64,000 nucleotides of DNA from contig JAVHKY010000003.1 in assembly GCA_035079385.1 (NCBI GenBank), forward strand, positions 23,761,501-23,825,500. The letters run 5' to 3'. Of the stretch, positions 48,005-58,420 are shown piece by piece. The stretch is from Aspidiotus rigidus. Its lineage: Eukaryota; Arthropoda; Insecta; Hemiptera; Diaspididae. Positions within the stretch are counted from its first letter, which is position 1. Every line of letters begins with the position of its first letter. The translations under genes and the position numbers were made by a program. Under the pieces are notes generated by a model that was given only the letters and a program-made list of their open reading frames with translations, did not search any database and was not told the origin of the DNA.

Positions 48005-48965
48005 GACGAGCAACCTCAAATTTGGTGATAAAAACTTCCGAAATGAGGGAACTCAAGGGGGAACCTATGGGGATCCCTACCTCCTCAGAGAACTCAAAAT
48101 ATTTTCCATTAAACTTACAAAAATTAGGCGACCAACAGGCGTTAAACAGGTTGAAAAATTCGCCAAATTCATTATGAGGAGTACCAGATTCCACAAGCAA
48201 TTTACCTATTTGTTGCATAGTGGCAGCCATTGGGAAAAAGCCCAACGACATCAAACGAGCACAAAATTGAACCTGGAGGAAGGTATGTGTCCTTCAATTT
48301 TTCAGCCAGGGCGCTCGAATTCTTAATTGAATAGGGAGACTACACCTCCACACGAGCTTTGAACCACCTGTCCAGGAACTTAGCGAGGGAGTAGGTGGGG
48401 GAGGAAACGAACGAAACAACCGGCCGCATCAGTACATTTTCTTTGTGTACCTTCGGCAATCCGTGAAGGAGGGGAGGGACTGGATTTGGTTCCAAAATAG
48501 CTTTCTTTAGAGCGGCGCTCTTAATGATTACCTCACTACCATTGATAAGTTTTCTAGCCTCTTTAACGAATTTTGGAAAATCAAGGCGAGGGTCCTCCTT
48601 GGTCCTACATTGGCCAAGCGCCTCTTAAACCTTAGACACGTAGGAATCCTTGTCCATCACCACGACAGCATTCCCTTTGTCAGTTTTGTAATCACTAACT
48701 TTTCCTCCCTAATCTTCCTCCTCAAACCCATGATCAAGTCACTCCCTGCATCACTTATGCAAGGGAGGGGGGATATTGCGAACCATTTCGGCACATATTT
48801 TCTGGGTATTTACACCAGGCCCGATTTTTACTGCTAGATCAGCTACAACATTAGCTAAAGTCTCCTGATTTTTTATAGGGGGGAGGGCGAATTTCAATCC
48901 CTTCTCCAGAAGTGTCGACCCATAACGGTTAAACTCCGTTTTGCTACGAGTATAATTTATGACAC
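48005..48965 (-). pseudogene. Penelope family 1 copy D, left half: RT on the minus strand
   Basis: The minus strand from ~48965 gives ETLANVVADLAVKIGPGVNT, NAVVVMDKDSYVSKV, PNPVPPLLHGLPKVH, LMRPVVSFVSSPTYSLAKFL, CSFDVVGLFP and VGIPIGSPLSSLISEVFITK, with several stops and indels. It stops before the YVDD motif. Its N-terminal reading (FNRYGSTLLEKGLKFALPPI) extends further upstream than any other copy here. It lies back to back with the + strand half that begins at ~48985. Confidence 0.82.
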
Positions 48966-48984
48966 GTGGCTGGAAATGTTGGAT

Positions 48985-49880
48985 AAAATCTTTCGTACCT
49001 TTCGCCCATAAAATAGCTACATTTAATAGCTTGGTCTATCGACTCACTCAAATCCCTCTGAGTGAGGTTGCTTTCAAAAACAAACTCGTGACGAAAAGCA
49101 CTTGGCTAGAGTGCATCAGGTCAAGGTGGACATTGACCTCGTGGTCCGTAGGAGACTTACGAGAAAAAGTCTCGATTCCACAACTTCCCTCCCCCATGAA
49201 TTGCACCTTGATAGGCGTAAACGGTGGATTAGGCTGCTGTTTCTGGGGAAGTTTTCTTCGGAGTTGAGTCGCGTCCTCCGTCCCTTCGGTTTTCGACCGG
49301 CGTTTTATAGCAGTAATACCGTTAAGAGCTTGTTGGTCAAATTGAAAGATCCGATACCGGTGGCCGAGAGGAGGGGGTTGATAGGGTGGCCTGTGGAGAT
49401 TGCCCTAGCATGTACGCATACATAGGTATGCCAGGCCGTCAACTCCAAATCAGAGTTGATGAACACAGGAAAGCCTGGGAAAAAAGAAAAGAAGGCGAGT
49501 CGGCATTTGCGGACCATTTAATTGAAACTGGCCATCTGAAGCTCTCCTTCACAAGGAAAAATCGTATTTCAAGCGCTTAGCGTTGGAAGAAATAGAAATT
49601 CATCGTTACCGAAATATTAAAGACATTACCGTGTTGAACAGGTATATTCCTGAGGAGGGATTGATTGAATTAGTCTATGAGGATGATTCACATTTCGATG
49701 ACTCGCTGGTTCAATCCTGACCTCCTTTCCGTTGTTACTCGTTCTTGTTGGTGTTGGGTTCAGTCGCTTTCTATACCTTGAGAATGGCTGTTTAGCCGAA
49801 AGCGCTTGGTCGTATAATTTTATTGCGGTTCGTGTATCTTCCTCTTTACTCTTCGCGAGTATTTTATTCATAATGAATGA
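48985..49880 (+). pseudogene. Penelope family 1 copy D, right half: RT end, GIY-YIG and tail
   Basis: The + strand reads AHKIATFNSLVYRLTQIPLS, then ARVHQVKVDIDLVVRRRLTR, FLGKFSSELSRVLRPFGFRP and VKLKDPIPVAERRG. A damaged GIY-YIG follows (YAYIGMPGRQLQIRVDEHRK), in which the key GIYIGE pattern is altered, and then FADHLIETGH. The tail holds the hairpin motif at 49776-49809. Stops throughout make it inactive. Confidence 0.82.
49776..49809 (+). ncRNA. Hammerhead-like tail motif, family 1 copy D
   Basis: CCUUGAGAAU, stem GGCU(guuu)AGCC, GAAAGCGCUUGG. The stem differs from the other copies by a compensating U-to-C and A-to-G pair. Confidence 0.42.
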
Positions 49881-49902
49881 CCGTAAACTTGAAAAACGGA
49901 TT

Positions 49903-51040
49903 GCTTCTATTGACCTCTTTTCCTCGAACCAGGTGTTACTTAATCATATTCACTATTGGCACAGGTACGTTGATGACGTTCTATGTACCTGGACTGGTCC
50001 CCCAGATCTCCTTGGTGAGTTTCTGAGGTATCTTAATTCCTGGTACCCTTCCATCAAATTTACGTTGGAAATAGGGGTATTTTCCATTAACTTTTTGGAT
50101 TTATCGATCTCTATAATAGACGGTATCCATAAGTTTGGAATTTATAGGAAAGATACTACGACCGATGTTTTAGTCCACAGAGGTTCGTTCTGTCCGGTTG
50201 CTCATAAGATGCCTGCGTTTAATAGCTTAGTTCACAGACTGAGTCGTATCCTTTGAGTCAGTCTGTCCTCGAGGAAGAATTACTCACAATAAAACACTTG
50301 GCCAGAGGGAATGGGGTCAATGTCGATGTTGACGTGATGGTTTGTAGGAAAGTTACGAGAAGCATTCTTGATTCCACCACCTTTCTCCCCCGAGACACGA
50401 TCCGTGATCATCGTGAAGAAGTTCTCCCTCCAATTGGGTCGAGCCTTCCGCCCGTTTGGCTTCAAAGCCGCGTTTTCAACCCTACCACAGTCAAAGAGTT
50501 GTTTGTGAGGCTGAAGGACCCCATACCATTTGATTAGAGGAGTGGTGTTTATAAGTTGGAATGTGGTGAATGTGGAGGTTTTTATATTGGTGAGACCAGC
50601 CGCCAAATGAAAGTTAGAGTAGCTGAGCACCTGAAGTCTTGGCATAAGGGACACTTAGGGGAGTCAGCTTTTGCTGATCATCTGATAAACAGCGGCCACA
50701 GCTTCCGTGAGGGGTCGGTGAAGCTCCTCCATAAGGAGAATTCCTTCCGTAAGCGCATTGCCCTCGAGCATATAGAGATAATGCGTCATCTCAACACCGA
50801 TGGCATTACTGTACTCAACTCGTACTCTCCGGAAGATGGCCTGATTGAACTGGTCTATGATTGACACCGCGATTTCTCGTTTGGCCAATCTTAATACCTT
50901 GTTCCTTTCTTCCGTTCGTCAGTTACTTTCATTTCAGTCCTGAAGATGGTTTATCAACCGAAAGCGCTCGTCGTTTTAATTTTCTGCGGTTTTGTAATGT
51001 TTACTCTCCCTTCGGAGTTTTCTTTCTTTCGCTTACGACC
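49903..51040 (+). pseudogene. Penelope family 1 copy E: RT C-half and GIY-YIG
   Basis: A 5'-truncated copy beginning just before DLFSSNQVLLNHIHYWHRYV, so it keeps YVDD but lacks RT motifs A and B. It continues IKFTLEIGVFSINFLDLSIS and FGIYRKDTTTDVLVHRGSFC. A frameshift occurs near 50250, then ELLTIKHLARGNGVNVDVDV, then a short deletion near 50415 and a stop at ~50535. The GIY-YIG domain follows: CGECGGFYIGETSRQMKVRV, then FADHLINSGHSFREGSVKLL, to 50864. It is close in sequence to copies A and F (subfamily with the GGFYIGETSRQ motif), while B and C form a second subfamily. Confidence 0.88.
50939..50970 (+). ncRNA. Hammerhead-like tail motif, family 1 copy E
   Basis: C-CUGAAGA-U, stem GGUU(uauc)AACC, GAAAGCGCUCG. 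It has the complete CUGANGA and GAAA boxes. A good stem I is not obvious here, so cleavage activity is uncertain. Confidence 0.45.
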
Positions 51041-51299
51041 AACAGAAGTTCAAAAGGTCAAAAGATTCTCCTAATGACTCATGAGGATCGCCGGATTTAA
51101 CGATTCCATGAAAATTCACCGCAAGAAAATTAACCACCAGAAAATTCATCAAATTTCATTTTTTTGACATGTTCCATGTCTTTTCTCTCGCCGGACCCCG
51201 ATTTTGAAACTCGCGAGTACACCCCCCCTCCCCCCCCCCCGTCAAGAGAAATCTCTACCCCGTGGGTGATTCAGAAATTCGCGAGTACATCTCGCGTAA

Positions 51300-51384
51300 T
51301 GATAATAAATAATTATATTAATTAATTAATTAATTAATTAATAATTAAATAATTAAATAATTGAATAATTAAATAATTAAATAA

Positions 51385-51420
<36 letters not shown>

Positions 51421-51570
51421 ATGATTAAATAAATAAATAAATAAATGATTAAATAATTAAATAAATAAATGATTAAATAATTAATTAATAATTAAATAAT
51501 TGAATAATTAAATAATTAAATAATTAAATAAATAAATAAATAATTAAATAATTAAATAAATAAATAATTT
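51300..51570. repeat. AAAT/AATT microsatellite
   Basis: Long runs of AATAAATAAAT and TTAATTAATTAA. A second run lies at 51772-51874. Confidence 0.95.
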
Positions 51571-52075
51571 CCCCTAGACTTGAATTGTCTCATACCATTC
51601 CAATATAACAGCGAGATCGCTCGTTCGCCCCACGAAAGTTGATACCTCAAAATATAGAACAACCACAATTACCTCAAAATATTTCTCATAGAAGTCTTAT
51701 ACGACGCCAAGATAGGTAAAGGGGTAAACGAATAATATCTCACGAACACTTGACCTAGTAGAAGAATTAATAATAAATAAATAGATAAATAGATAAATAA
51801 ATGAATAAATAAATAAATAAATAAATAATATTAAATAATTAAATAATAAAACAATTAAATAATTAAATAAATAAAGGCTGGATAGTCGAAATTTTTCCAA
51901 ATCCCCTAGACTTGAATTGTCTCATACCATTCCAATACAACAGCGGGACATGGGGCGAACGAGCGGAGCGAGTTCGCGCTACCTCATATTTCTCATAGAA
52001 GACTTATACGACGCCAAGATGGGTAAAGGGGTAAACGAATAATATCTCACGAACACATGACCTAATAGAAGCCTA
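51567..52075. repeat. Direct duplication flanking a microsatellite
   Basis: CCCCTAGACTTGAATTGTCT to GGTAAAGGGGTAAACGAATA, about 190 bp, occurs at 51567-51765 and again at 51898-52073. The AAAT run at 51772-51874 lies between the copies. The second copy has a short replacement rich in GCGAACGAGCGG. Confidence 0.85.
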
Positions 52076-52493
52076 GACTGAAATATTTCAAGATGACTGA
52101 TAAAATATAAAAGACATGGAACATGATTTTCATTTATTTGGCTATGCCAGAAAATTTTTTTCCTTTTCGAAACGTGATATTGTATTATTTTGATCAGTGT
52201 AAGTCAGTTAGCGTTTCCCAGAAGATACAGCGAGGAGGTCGACTTACCCGTTTTCCAAAAAAAATTCAGCATATGGTATTGTCATTATTGTAGTTGCTTA
52301 CGTCGACGTAAATAAAACAATGAAATTCGGCCTCGCGGATTTCCAAAATCTTTCAACCACTATGAAGATGAAGTTCTATTAATTTTTCTCAGTTTCCAAG
52401 CTTACAAATATCGATCTGGTCAAAATATATCGTCAAATTGTCAAAAATTGGTCAAAATATCCGAAGATTGTCAGGGTATTTCAAGCTGTTTGA

Positions 52494-52847
52494 TTGGTCA
52501 GAATAGCTGAAACTAGCATTACTCCCCTTCAATTTCGTCGAAACTATCTCACAGATAGGTTCTTAATTCGCAGTATTACCTACCAAGACTCAAACCTTAC
52601 AAATAATATATCATATCTTCTTAACCGCTGGAGATTTGTAGACAATCCTTATAAAGGCGACATCGATCATTATTTTTTCGAATGTCCAGAAATATCCAAC
52701 ATTAGACAAATACTATACTCAGAAGCCATCAATCTACAATTCGCTACCCCACTCAGAGCCACAGACCTCCTATCATCAGAAAACCCTTCAATTTTCTCAC
52801 ACATTTTCAAATTTATCTCTGACCTACCTCCTTCCATCAACATTTAA
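52494..52847 (+). pseudogene. Probable LINE C-terminal fragment
   Basis: A 117-codon frame containing GDIDHYFFECPEISNIRQIL and ATDLLSSENPSIFSHIFKFI. HxxFECP followed by a helical stretch and a DLL...P...I..FI ending is typical of the C-terminal end of Jockey/I-type non-LTR retrotransposon proteins. There is no RT or RNase H core, so the assignment rests on this pattern only. A T-rich run follows at ~52915-52937. Confidence 0.5.
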
Positions 52848-53029
52848 ATTCAATTCATTTTTTCCGTTTTTCCTTCGAGGTAAGGCCCAGTAGCCATCCT
52901 CTTTCCAACCCCCTTTTTTTTTTTTTTTTTTTTTTTAGCGGGGAAACCGCTATCCATTTTGTTAGGAGATTACATCCTCAGAAAACGTCCGCGTCCGCGA
53001 AGTTAGTAACCTAAGGTTAGGTTAGGTTA

Positions 53030-53156
53030 CGGGACTTGGAAGAATTTCGAGTCTTGAGCTATATATGACAGAAGGGGGACTTAGAAGAATTTTAAGTCTT
53101 GAGATATATATGATAGGAGGGGGACTTGGAAGAATCGTGACTTTCGAGCTATATAT
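53030..53156 (+). repeat. Three tandem 44-bp dispersed units
   Basis: Three copies of a unit like GGACTTGGAAGAATTTCGAG followed by CTATATATGATAGGAGGG. The LTR at 53157 interrupts the third unit, so the Gypsy element inserted into this repeat. Confidence 0.85.
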
Positions 53157-53582
53157 TGTGACGTTCTACCAGTCACTGAATATCTCTTGACGCCAATAAT
53201 AAAGAACAATTACGAAAACCGAGCTTTATTACTGGTACCGCAAGTACAACACTTCTAAACACCGTTAAACTGTAACACAATCGCGTTAAAGAACGAGAAC
53301 ACGTTAACTATCGCTTTTAAGATTACAACTGAATCGCTTTATCGGGTTGCTGCCGGCTATTTATAGTCTCACCCTTAATTCCGGAATTCTCGAGATTTCT
53401 TCTAGAACGGCAAACAGGTTATGCAAGAGTCCTTACAATCAATCGAGCACGTTCTAGGATGTTCAAGCGTATTCGGCGAAGTAGTTAAGCGATAAGTACG
53501 CTTCCTTGCGGCGTCTGCTATTATTAAAAGTTTAGCGGCATATGCAAGCTTGGTGCTTGCGCCTTCGTAGCAGAACGCCACA
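53157..53582 (-). mobile_element. Ty3/Gypsy long terminal repeat (426 bp), 3' LTR
   Basis: Begins TGTGACGTTCT and ends AGAACGCCACA on the + strand, so on the minus strand it runs TGTGGCG...CGTCACA with TG...CA ends and short inverted tips. On the minus strand a TATA box TATAAATA lies at 53358-53365 and an AATAAA at 53225-53230. A purine-rich tract (minus strand AACTGAGGAGGGGAAAG, 53583-53599) directly precedes it, as expected for plus-strand priming. I found no second LTR on the right side, so the element is 5'-truncated. Confidence 0.88.
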
Positions 53583-53593
53583 CTTTCCCCTCC

Positions 53594-54895
53594 TCAGTTT
53601 TGAACGTCCCGTTCAAACGCCGGACTCCATATAGCTAGTCTATTTCGGTGGACCACTTTGAACTTTCTGTCCTGTTGGATGCGATAGATGACATCGTTGA
53701 TTCTCTTCACGACTGTCCAAGGTCCTTCCCAATTGCACTGTAATTTTGGGTTCTTCCCTTTCTTTCTCTGTGGGTTGTAGAACCACACCCTATCCTGAGG
53801 TTCAAACTTGGTTTCATCTGCACAGATGTCATAGCGTGCCTTCATCCGGTCGCTAGGAACTTCTAAATTTTCCCTGACCAGCTCATGTACCTGCTTAAGT
53901 CGGTTTTTCAGTTCTTGTGTAAATGGCTTGACTTCTTGAGGTGGCTGTGGAGGGGTGCCCAGCTCTAAATCACACGGTAATCGAAGTTCTCTTCCAAAAA
54001 TGATTTTTGCAGGTGTTTCCTTGGTGCTCTCATGGATTGAAGACCGATAGGCTAGCAGGAACAATGGAAGTAGCTTGTCCCAATTCCGCTGGTCACTATC
54101 AATTACTTTGGATAGGAATTGGTCTATTCTTTTGTTGAACCTCTCGACCATACCATCAGATTGTGGGTGGAGTGGTGTTGTACGAGTTTTCCTCAATCCC
54201 ATCAGCTTAGCCACTTCTCCAAATACCTGGGATTCAAAGTTTCTCCCCTGGTCTGAGTGTAACTCCAGAGGTACTCCAAACCTGGAAATCCAGTTTTCCA
54301 CTAGAGCTGTCGCAACAGTGACGGCTTCATAATTTGGCAGTGGGTAAGCATCCATCCATTTGCTGAAATAATCTCCTACCACTAGAATATAAAGATAACC
54401 TTGGTCAGTTTCTGGAAATGGTCCTGAGATATCTGCCGCAATCCGTTCAAAAGGGTATTCCACATTGTAGATTTGCATCTTAGCTCGGCCCCTAGTATTA
54501 GGCCCCTTACTGGCATTACATGTTCTGCAACATTGAATCCAATCCTCTATATCACTTCTACAGGCTGGCCAGTAAAACCGTTCCCGAATCTTGGCCAATG
54601 TTTTTGTTATTCCAAGATGACTACCAGATGCGTCATCATGAACACTCTTCAAGACATCCGGAACAAGTGCTTCAGGTATCAGTAGTTGGCGCCGGTGTGA
54701 TCTGCCATCTGTTGTTTCCCAGATCCGGTAAACAATTCCATTTTCTACTTGAAGCGAGTCCCATTGTGACCATAAAATCTTCAAATTTACTGACTGCGAG
54801 CTGATATCCTGCCAGACTGGTCGTTCACCTTTCTCCTTCCAGGCTAAGATGACTGAAATATCTTTATCCTGTTGTTGAGCATTTTTCATATCCAC
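53594..54895 (-). pseudogene. Ty3/Gypsy integrase (pol C-terminal end)
   Basis: An uninterrupted 433-codon minus-strand frame starting at a GTG. It opens with the short linker after RNase H. The integrase follows: an HHCC zinc domain (HDDASGSHLGITKT ... CCRTC, residues ~90-130), then the catalytic core with D in ADISGPFP, D in HSDQGRNF and E in DGMVERFN, the DDE triad. The C-terminal part has WEGPWTVVKRINDVIYRIQQ, the GPY/F-like module. Integrase joins the cDNA ends to host DNA. The frame is intact with all catalytic residues, but protease, RT and RNase H are missing upstream, so it cannot act alone. It ends within the polypurine tract. Confidence 0.93.
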
Positions 54896-54903
54896 ATTGG
54901 AAC

Positions 54904-55502
54904 TTAGTTGCGTTGTTCAAGGACCTCAACCAACTTTTGGTAATTCTTCTTATCACCCTCAGCAATGTTGGACAACAGCTGTAGTGCAGCTCCTCTCAAG
55001 CTGACAATCAAATTACCAGCCTTGGTTTTGTCATCCCATCCATTGAGTTGAGCTGCAATTTCAAACTGTGATTTGTATAGTTCCCAAGAGATTTCACCAT
55101 CAAACGTTGGTATCTTGACTTTGGTCTTTGATGACGGTTCTGTAGCCGGTATATTTCCTTCATTAGATCCAGAACTGAAGAAGGCAACGCCTGGCGGATC
55201 TACAACCATGCTTACTGTTGGATTCCCTTCCAGCCTCTGTGACGTTTAACCTCAACATCGATAGTCTCTCTTAGCCCATCAAAGATTTCTGCCTTATTTT
55301 GTTCGAGTTTCTCCTCCATTGCATTCTTGTTCCGTTCGAGTTTCTCCTCCATTGCGTTCTTGTTCTGTTCAAATTTCTCCTCCATTGCATTCTTGTTCTG
55401 TTCAAACCCAGTCTTCATATCTTCTGAATTTTTAGCCATTGTATCTGTCAACATTTGCAGCATTGCACTCAAATCTATAGCTGGAGACTGCTTTGTTGTC
55501 AT
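54904..55502 (-). pseudogene. Ty3/Gypsy gag, N-terminal part, with one frameshift
   Basis: Two minus-strand frames: 55212-55502 and 54904-55209. The first begins MTTKQSPAIDLSAMLQMLTD and contains a four-fold 10-residue repeat of the type EQNKNAMEEK, predicted coiled coil. The second contains KIPTFDGEISWELYKSQFEI and NLIVSLRGAALQLLSNI, the usual Gypsy gag (FDG...W..Y..QFE) signature. A one-base shift near 55212 separates them. The frame ends in TAA at 54904-54906 where it meets the integrase region; the rest of gag, protease, RT and RNase H are deleted. The leader to ~55560 has no recognisable primer binding site or 5' LTR. Confidence 0.85.
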
Positions 55503-55569
55503 TATGCGGAATAATTGAAGCTGGACGGATGTACCTTGTTCAGAGTTTAATTGATCATGCTTTGTAATT

Positions 55570-57385
55570 TACAAAGAGCTTGCGCCTACAAATTAAGAAC
55601 AAACGAGAAAAAAATGTAGAAGAAGAAAAAAAAGAAGCAGGAAATATTGTCGTACCAAAGGGTATTAATTTAAATTAAAGGCGAATCAACTTTTTACTGC
55701 CAACGCACGGTATAAATAATGCGCTACATTTTAGAAAACTAAAAAACCGGTGCTACGAAGCATGAAATTTTAGTCTCTTTTTCCATAATACTGTATGTAT
55801 TAAAGTACGACGTGTATATATACGAGTTTATAGAAGACTGAAATTGACGCCTCATTTAATCGTTATTGTTAAGCCGTGTTTTCGTCGGTTCGTATACTGC
55901 ATCTCTAGTCTGTAAACGAGTCGAGTCGCGGACTACGGGTCATTTTCTGTTCTGTGATCTCGCTGGGGACGCGGGTCATTCTTCTCTGATCTTATTATTT
56001 AATCGTCTCGCAGTATCTCGGTTTTTCGTATTTCCAAATTGAAAATACCCTTATTCTACGACCGGGTTGTCCGACTGTTCTTTCTTTTTACCGTTTTAAT
56101 CTTCCGCGTTCGCGAAAGAAATAAGGTCCCGTACACGAAGTCAGGGTTCGCTAGTCTGGAATGATTTTGTAGAGGAAATATACACGTGTTCCCACAACTC
56201 TCTTCAGTAAGTTACTGTAGAGGTTAATTTATTTTACGTTCCCAACGAGAGAGTGAAATGAGTATCACAATCGTATCATGTTTTCGCTTTTTTTTTTTGT
56301 TCGAAAAAAAAGAGAGGATACAAAGAATATCATCGGATGCTAATCAGATGTCGTGAAAAGGGTAAAAATGCGCTCTACAGTCGTGTATACAGGTTGATTA
56401 AAGGGCGGAATTCGGAACTTCTTCTGTCGGTATGGGAGGTCCGTTTCCTTCGCGAGTGAGCGAAAGCTGGAATAATATTTTGGCTGAAAAAGATACGACG
56501 ACGCGAGTTAAAAGAACGTCGTCGTCGCTGTTGTTGTTGTTTTTAAATTGGATTAAATAATATACGACAAGTCTTATGTAGGTACCTATTTTTTTTTTTT
56601 TTTTTTGAAATAAAATTTCGCCGTCTATAAATTCAACACGAATAAATTTTACGTGTCAAAAATTAAAATTTATACGCTCAACAGACGACGCGTTCGAGTT
56701 CATTTTGGCAGGTGAAGGCAGAAATACATAAAAGGGACCGGAGTACCGGCTTTTGAAATATGGTTTATTGTTCGGCTCGTGCCGTGTCGACGTAATTTTC
56801 CGTACCGAGGCTGCGAATTTGGATACGATATGCCACTCTTGTTACGTAGGAAGTTGGTGAGGAAAATAAATTTTTTAAATAAGACGTTATACAACGGTTG
56901 TAGCATGTCCTTTATAATATCAATACATATTCCATACGCGCGGTAAACCGTACGCGATATGTATGAAAAAGAATAACATTTTATGGCCTCTTTTCTAGTG
57001 TAATATTATGTATTCGAAAATAAAGAATAAAAGTTTATGTTGATAACAATAGGAGATGAGTAAAGTAACGGTTGGAGTACACGCTTACTATACTTGCGAA
57101 CGGTGAAATGCGACATTCTTTATTCGCGAACGTTCGCCTGTACATTTACGTTTTCCAGTATTGTTACTGAATTGTTACAAACGCCTCCAAATGTTTGGAA
57201 CGGGTGAGCGTGGTTTGATTCTGGAAAATTTCAGCCAACATTTTATTTGTCTTCTGTATTATATAGCATTTTATATCTTTGCGTGTGAAAAAGAGAAAAT
57301 TCTCAGGTGACAATGTCGGTGGAAAGTTACTTCTGTATATGAAATAGGGAGGACCTGGCGCATTCTTGGAACATCGGGTCGTCAA
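55570..57385. other. No gene recognised
   Basis: Non-coding, AT-rich, with CG-rich words near 55860-56160 and a T run near 56590. Confidence 0.4.
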
Positions 57386-57389
57386 ACAA

Positions 57390-57726
57390 TTACGTCCCCG
57401 TCCGATATTTGATTGTCTTTTGAACACTTGTTTTGAATCGCAAGCCACGTGAGAGCTTCATAAATTCACATAGAAAACCAATCGCGTTTATGTCGCATTT
57501 GCAAACACCGCCCATCCTCCATGATAGAGTAGGTGCGGGTTGCGTATATGCATTTAATTTTGTTTCCTCCAACACCGGAATCAACCCTTTCGGGTATAAC
57601 TTCAGTGAGGAAGAATCTCCTCTGCGAACCCCCTCTTCTACTCGGCAACCGCCAAGCTGCAGTGCCCCCCTGGCACGCACAAAAAACATAAAAACACACA
57701 CAACACCACTACTTTACACAATATAG
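57390..57726. other. Unrecognised overlapping open frames
   Basis: Frames of ~100 codons on both strands. The minus frame reads KCDINAIGFLCEFMKLSRGL and GALQLGGCRVEEGVRRGDSS. The region has higher GC than its surroundings and directly adjoins the R1 remnant, so transposon origin is likely. I cannot name it. Confidence 0.2.
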
Positions 57727-57769
57727 TAGATCGCTGTTGAAGTTTCTTCATCTTCTTCTGTCCTCAGGG

Positions 57770-58280
57770 ATAATCTTAGTCCTCTTCTTTCTGCAAATCT
57801 GGATGTTGGTGGTGCGCAGGTGTTGAGTAGGGTTCTGCATTTGCCTATTCCATTCCTGGTCCATCTACCTCTTAATGACGGTGGCCGCAAATGCAGACAC
57901 CTGGTTCCATGCTTCTTCGGAACCTAGCATGGTGGGTACCAGGCTACTCGCGTCGAGCGCTTCATCTACCCCGATCTCTTGAAGAGACCGACTAAGCTTG
58001 TCTCGCTAACACCTCCACGCCTCACACTCAAATAAAGTGTGTTGTGGTCCATCATCTCGCCCTTGGTTTCAAGGCGAGCACGTTGCCTGCTCAACTTTCC
58101 TTAACTTCTCGGGAACGTACTTGTTGAAGCAGCCATGGCCTCTTAACACCTGCTTCAGGTGAAAGTTCAGCTGACCTTGGTGTCGGTCCATCCACTCAAC
58201 AAGGTCGCGTATTAGCATACGGGTTGTCCATGTACCCAGCTCACGCCGGGTAATTCTTGCTTTCCACTTTACAAGCAAGG
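57770..58280 (-). pseudogene. R1-clade LINE, C-terminal end (second copy)
   Basis: The minus strand from 58278 reads MLVKWKARITRRELGTWTTR, MLIRDLVEWMDRHQGQLNFH and LKQVLRGHGCFNKY, then KVEQATCSPC and, after a stop, GPQHTLFECEAWR. These are the zinc-binding C-terminal residues of R1-type elements. Beyond it comes AWNQVSAFAATVI. It matches the 4989-5345 remnant closely, and here the more complete GHGCFNKY segment is kept. The upstream part is replaced by the Penelope copy F tail at ~58285, which suggests Penelope inserted into this R1 copy. Confidence 0.75.
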
Positions 58281-58284
58281 CGCA

Positions 58285-58420
58285 ACTCCTGAACGCGGAA
58301 AACGAATGCTCCGAAGGGAGAGTAAACAGTGCAAACCGCAGAAAAATACAAGACGACGAGCGCTTTCGGTTAATGAACCATCTTCAAGCCTGAAATGAAA
58401 ACAACTGACGAACAGAAAAG
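58285..58420 (-). mobile_element. Penelope family 1 copy F: 3' tail
   Basis: The minus strand repeats the copy E tail (GTTCGTCAGTTGTTTTCATTT and TTACTCTCCCTTCGGAG, near identical). It is separated from the GIY-YIG part at 59248 by the foldback element. Confidence 0.8.
58357..58390 (-). ncRNA. Hammerhead-like tail motif, family 1 copy F
   Basis: Minus strand GGCUUGAAGAU, stem GGUU(cauu)AACC, GAAAGCGCUCG. Same stem as copy E with a different loop. Confidence 0.42.

Noticed and set aside
53008..53030. TTAGG-type telomeric repeat (GGTTAGGTTAGGTTA)
   Set aside because: Only about three units, common as interstitial words in insect genomes. Not evidence of a telomere.
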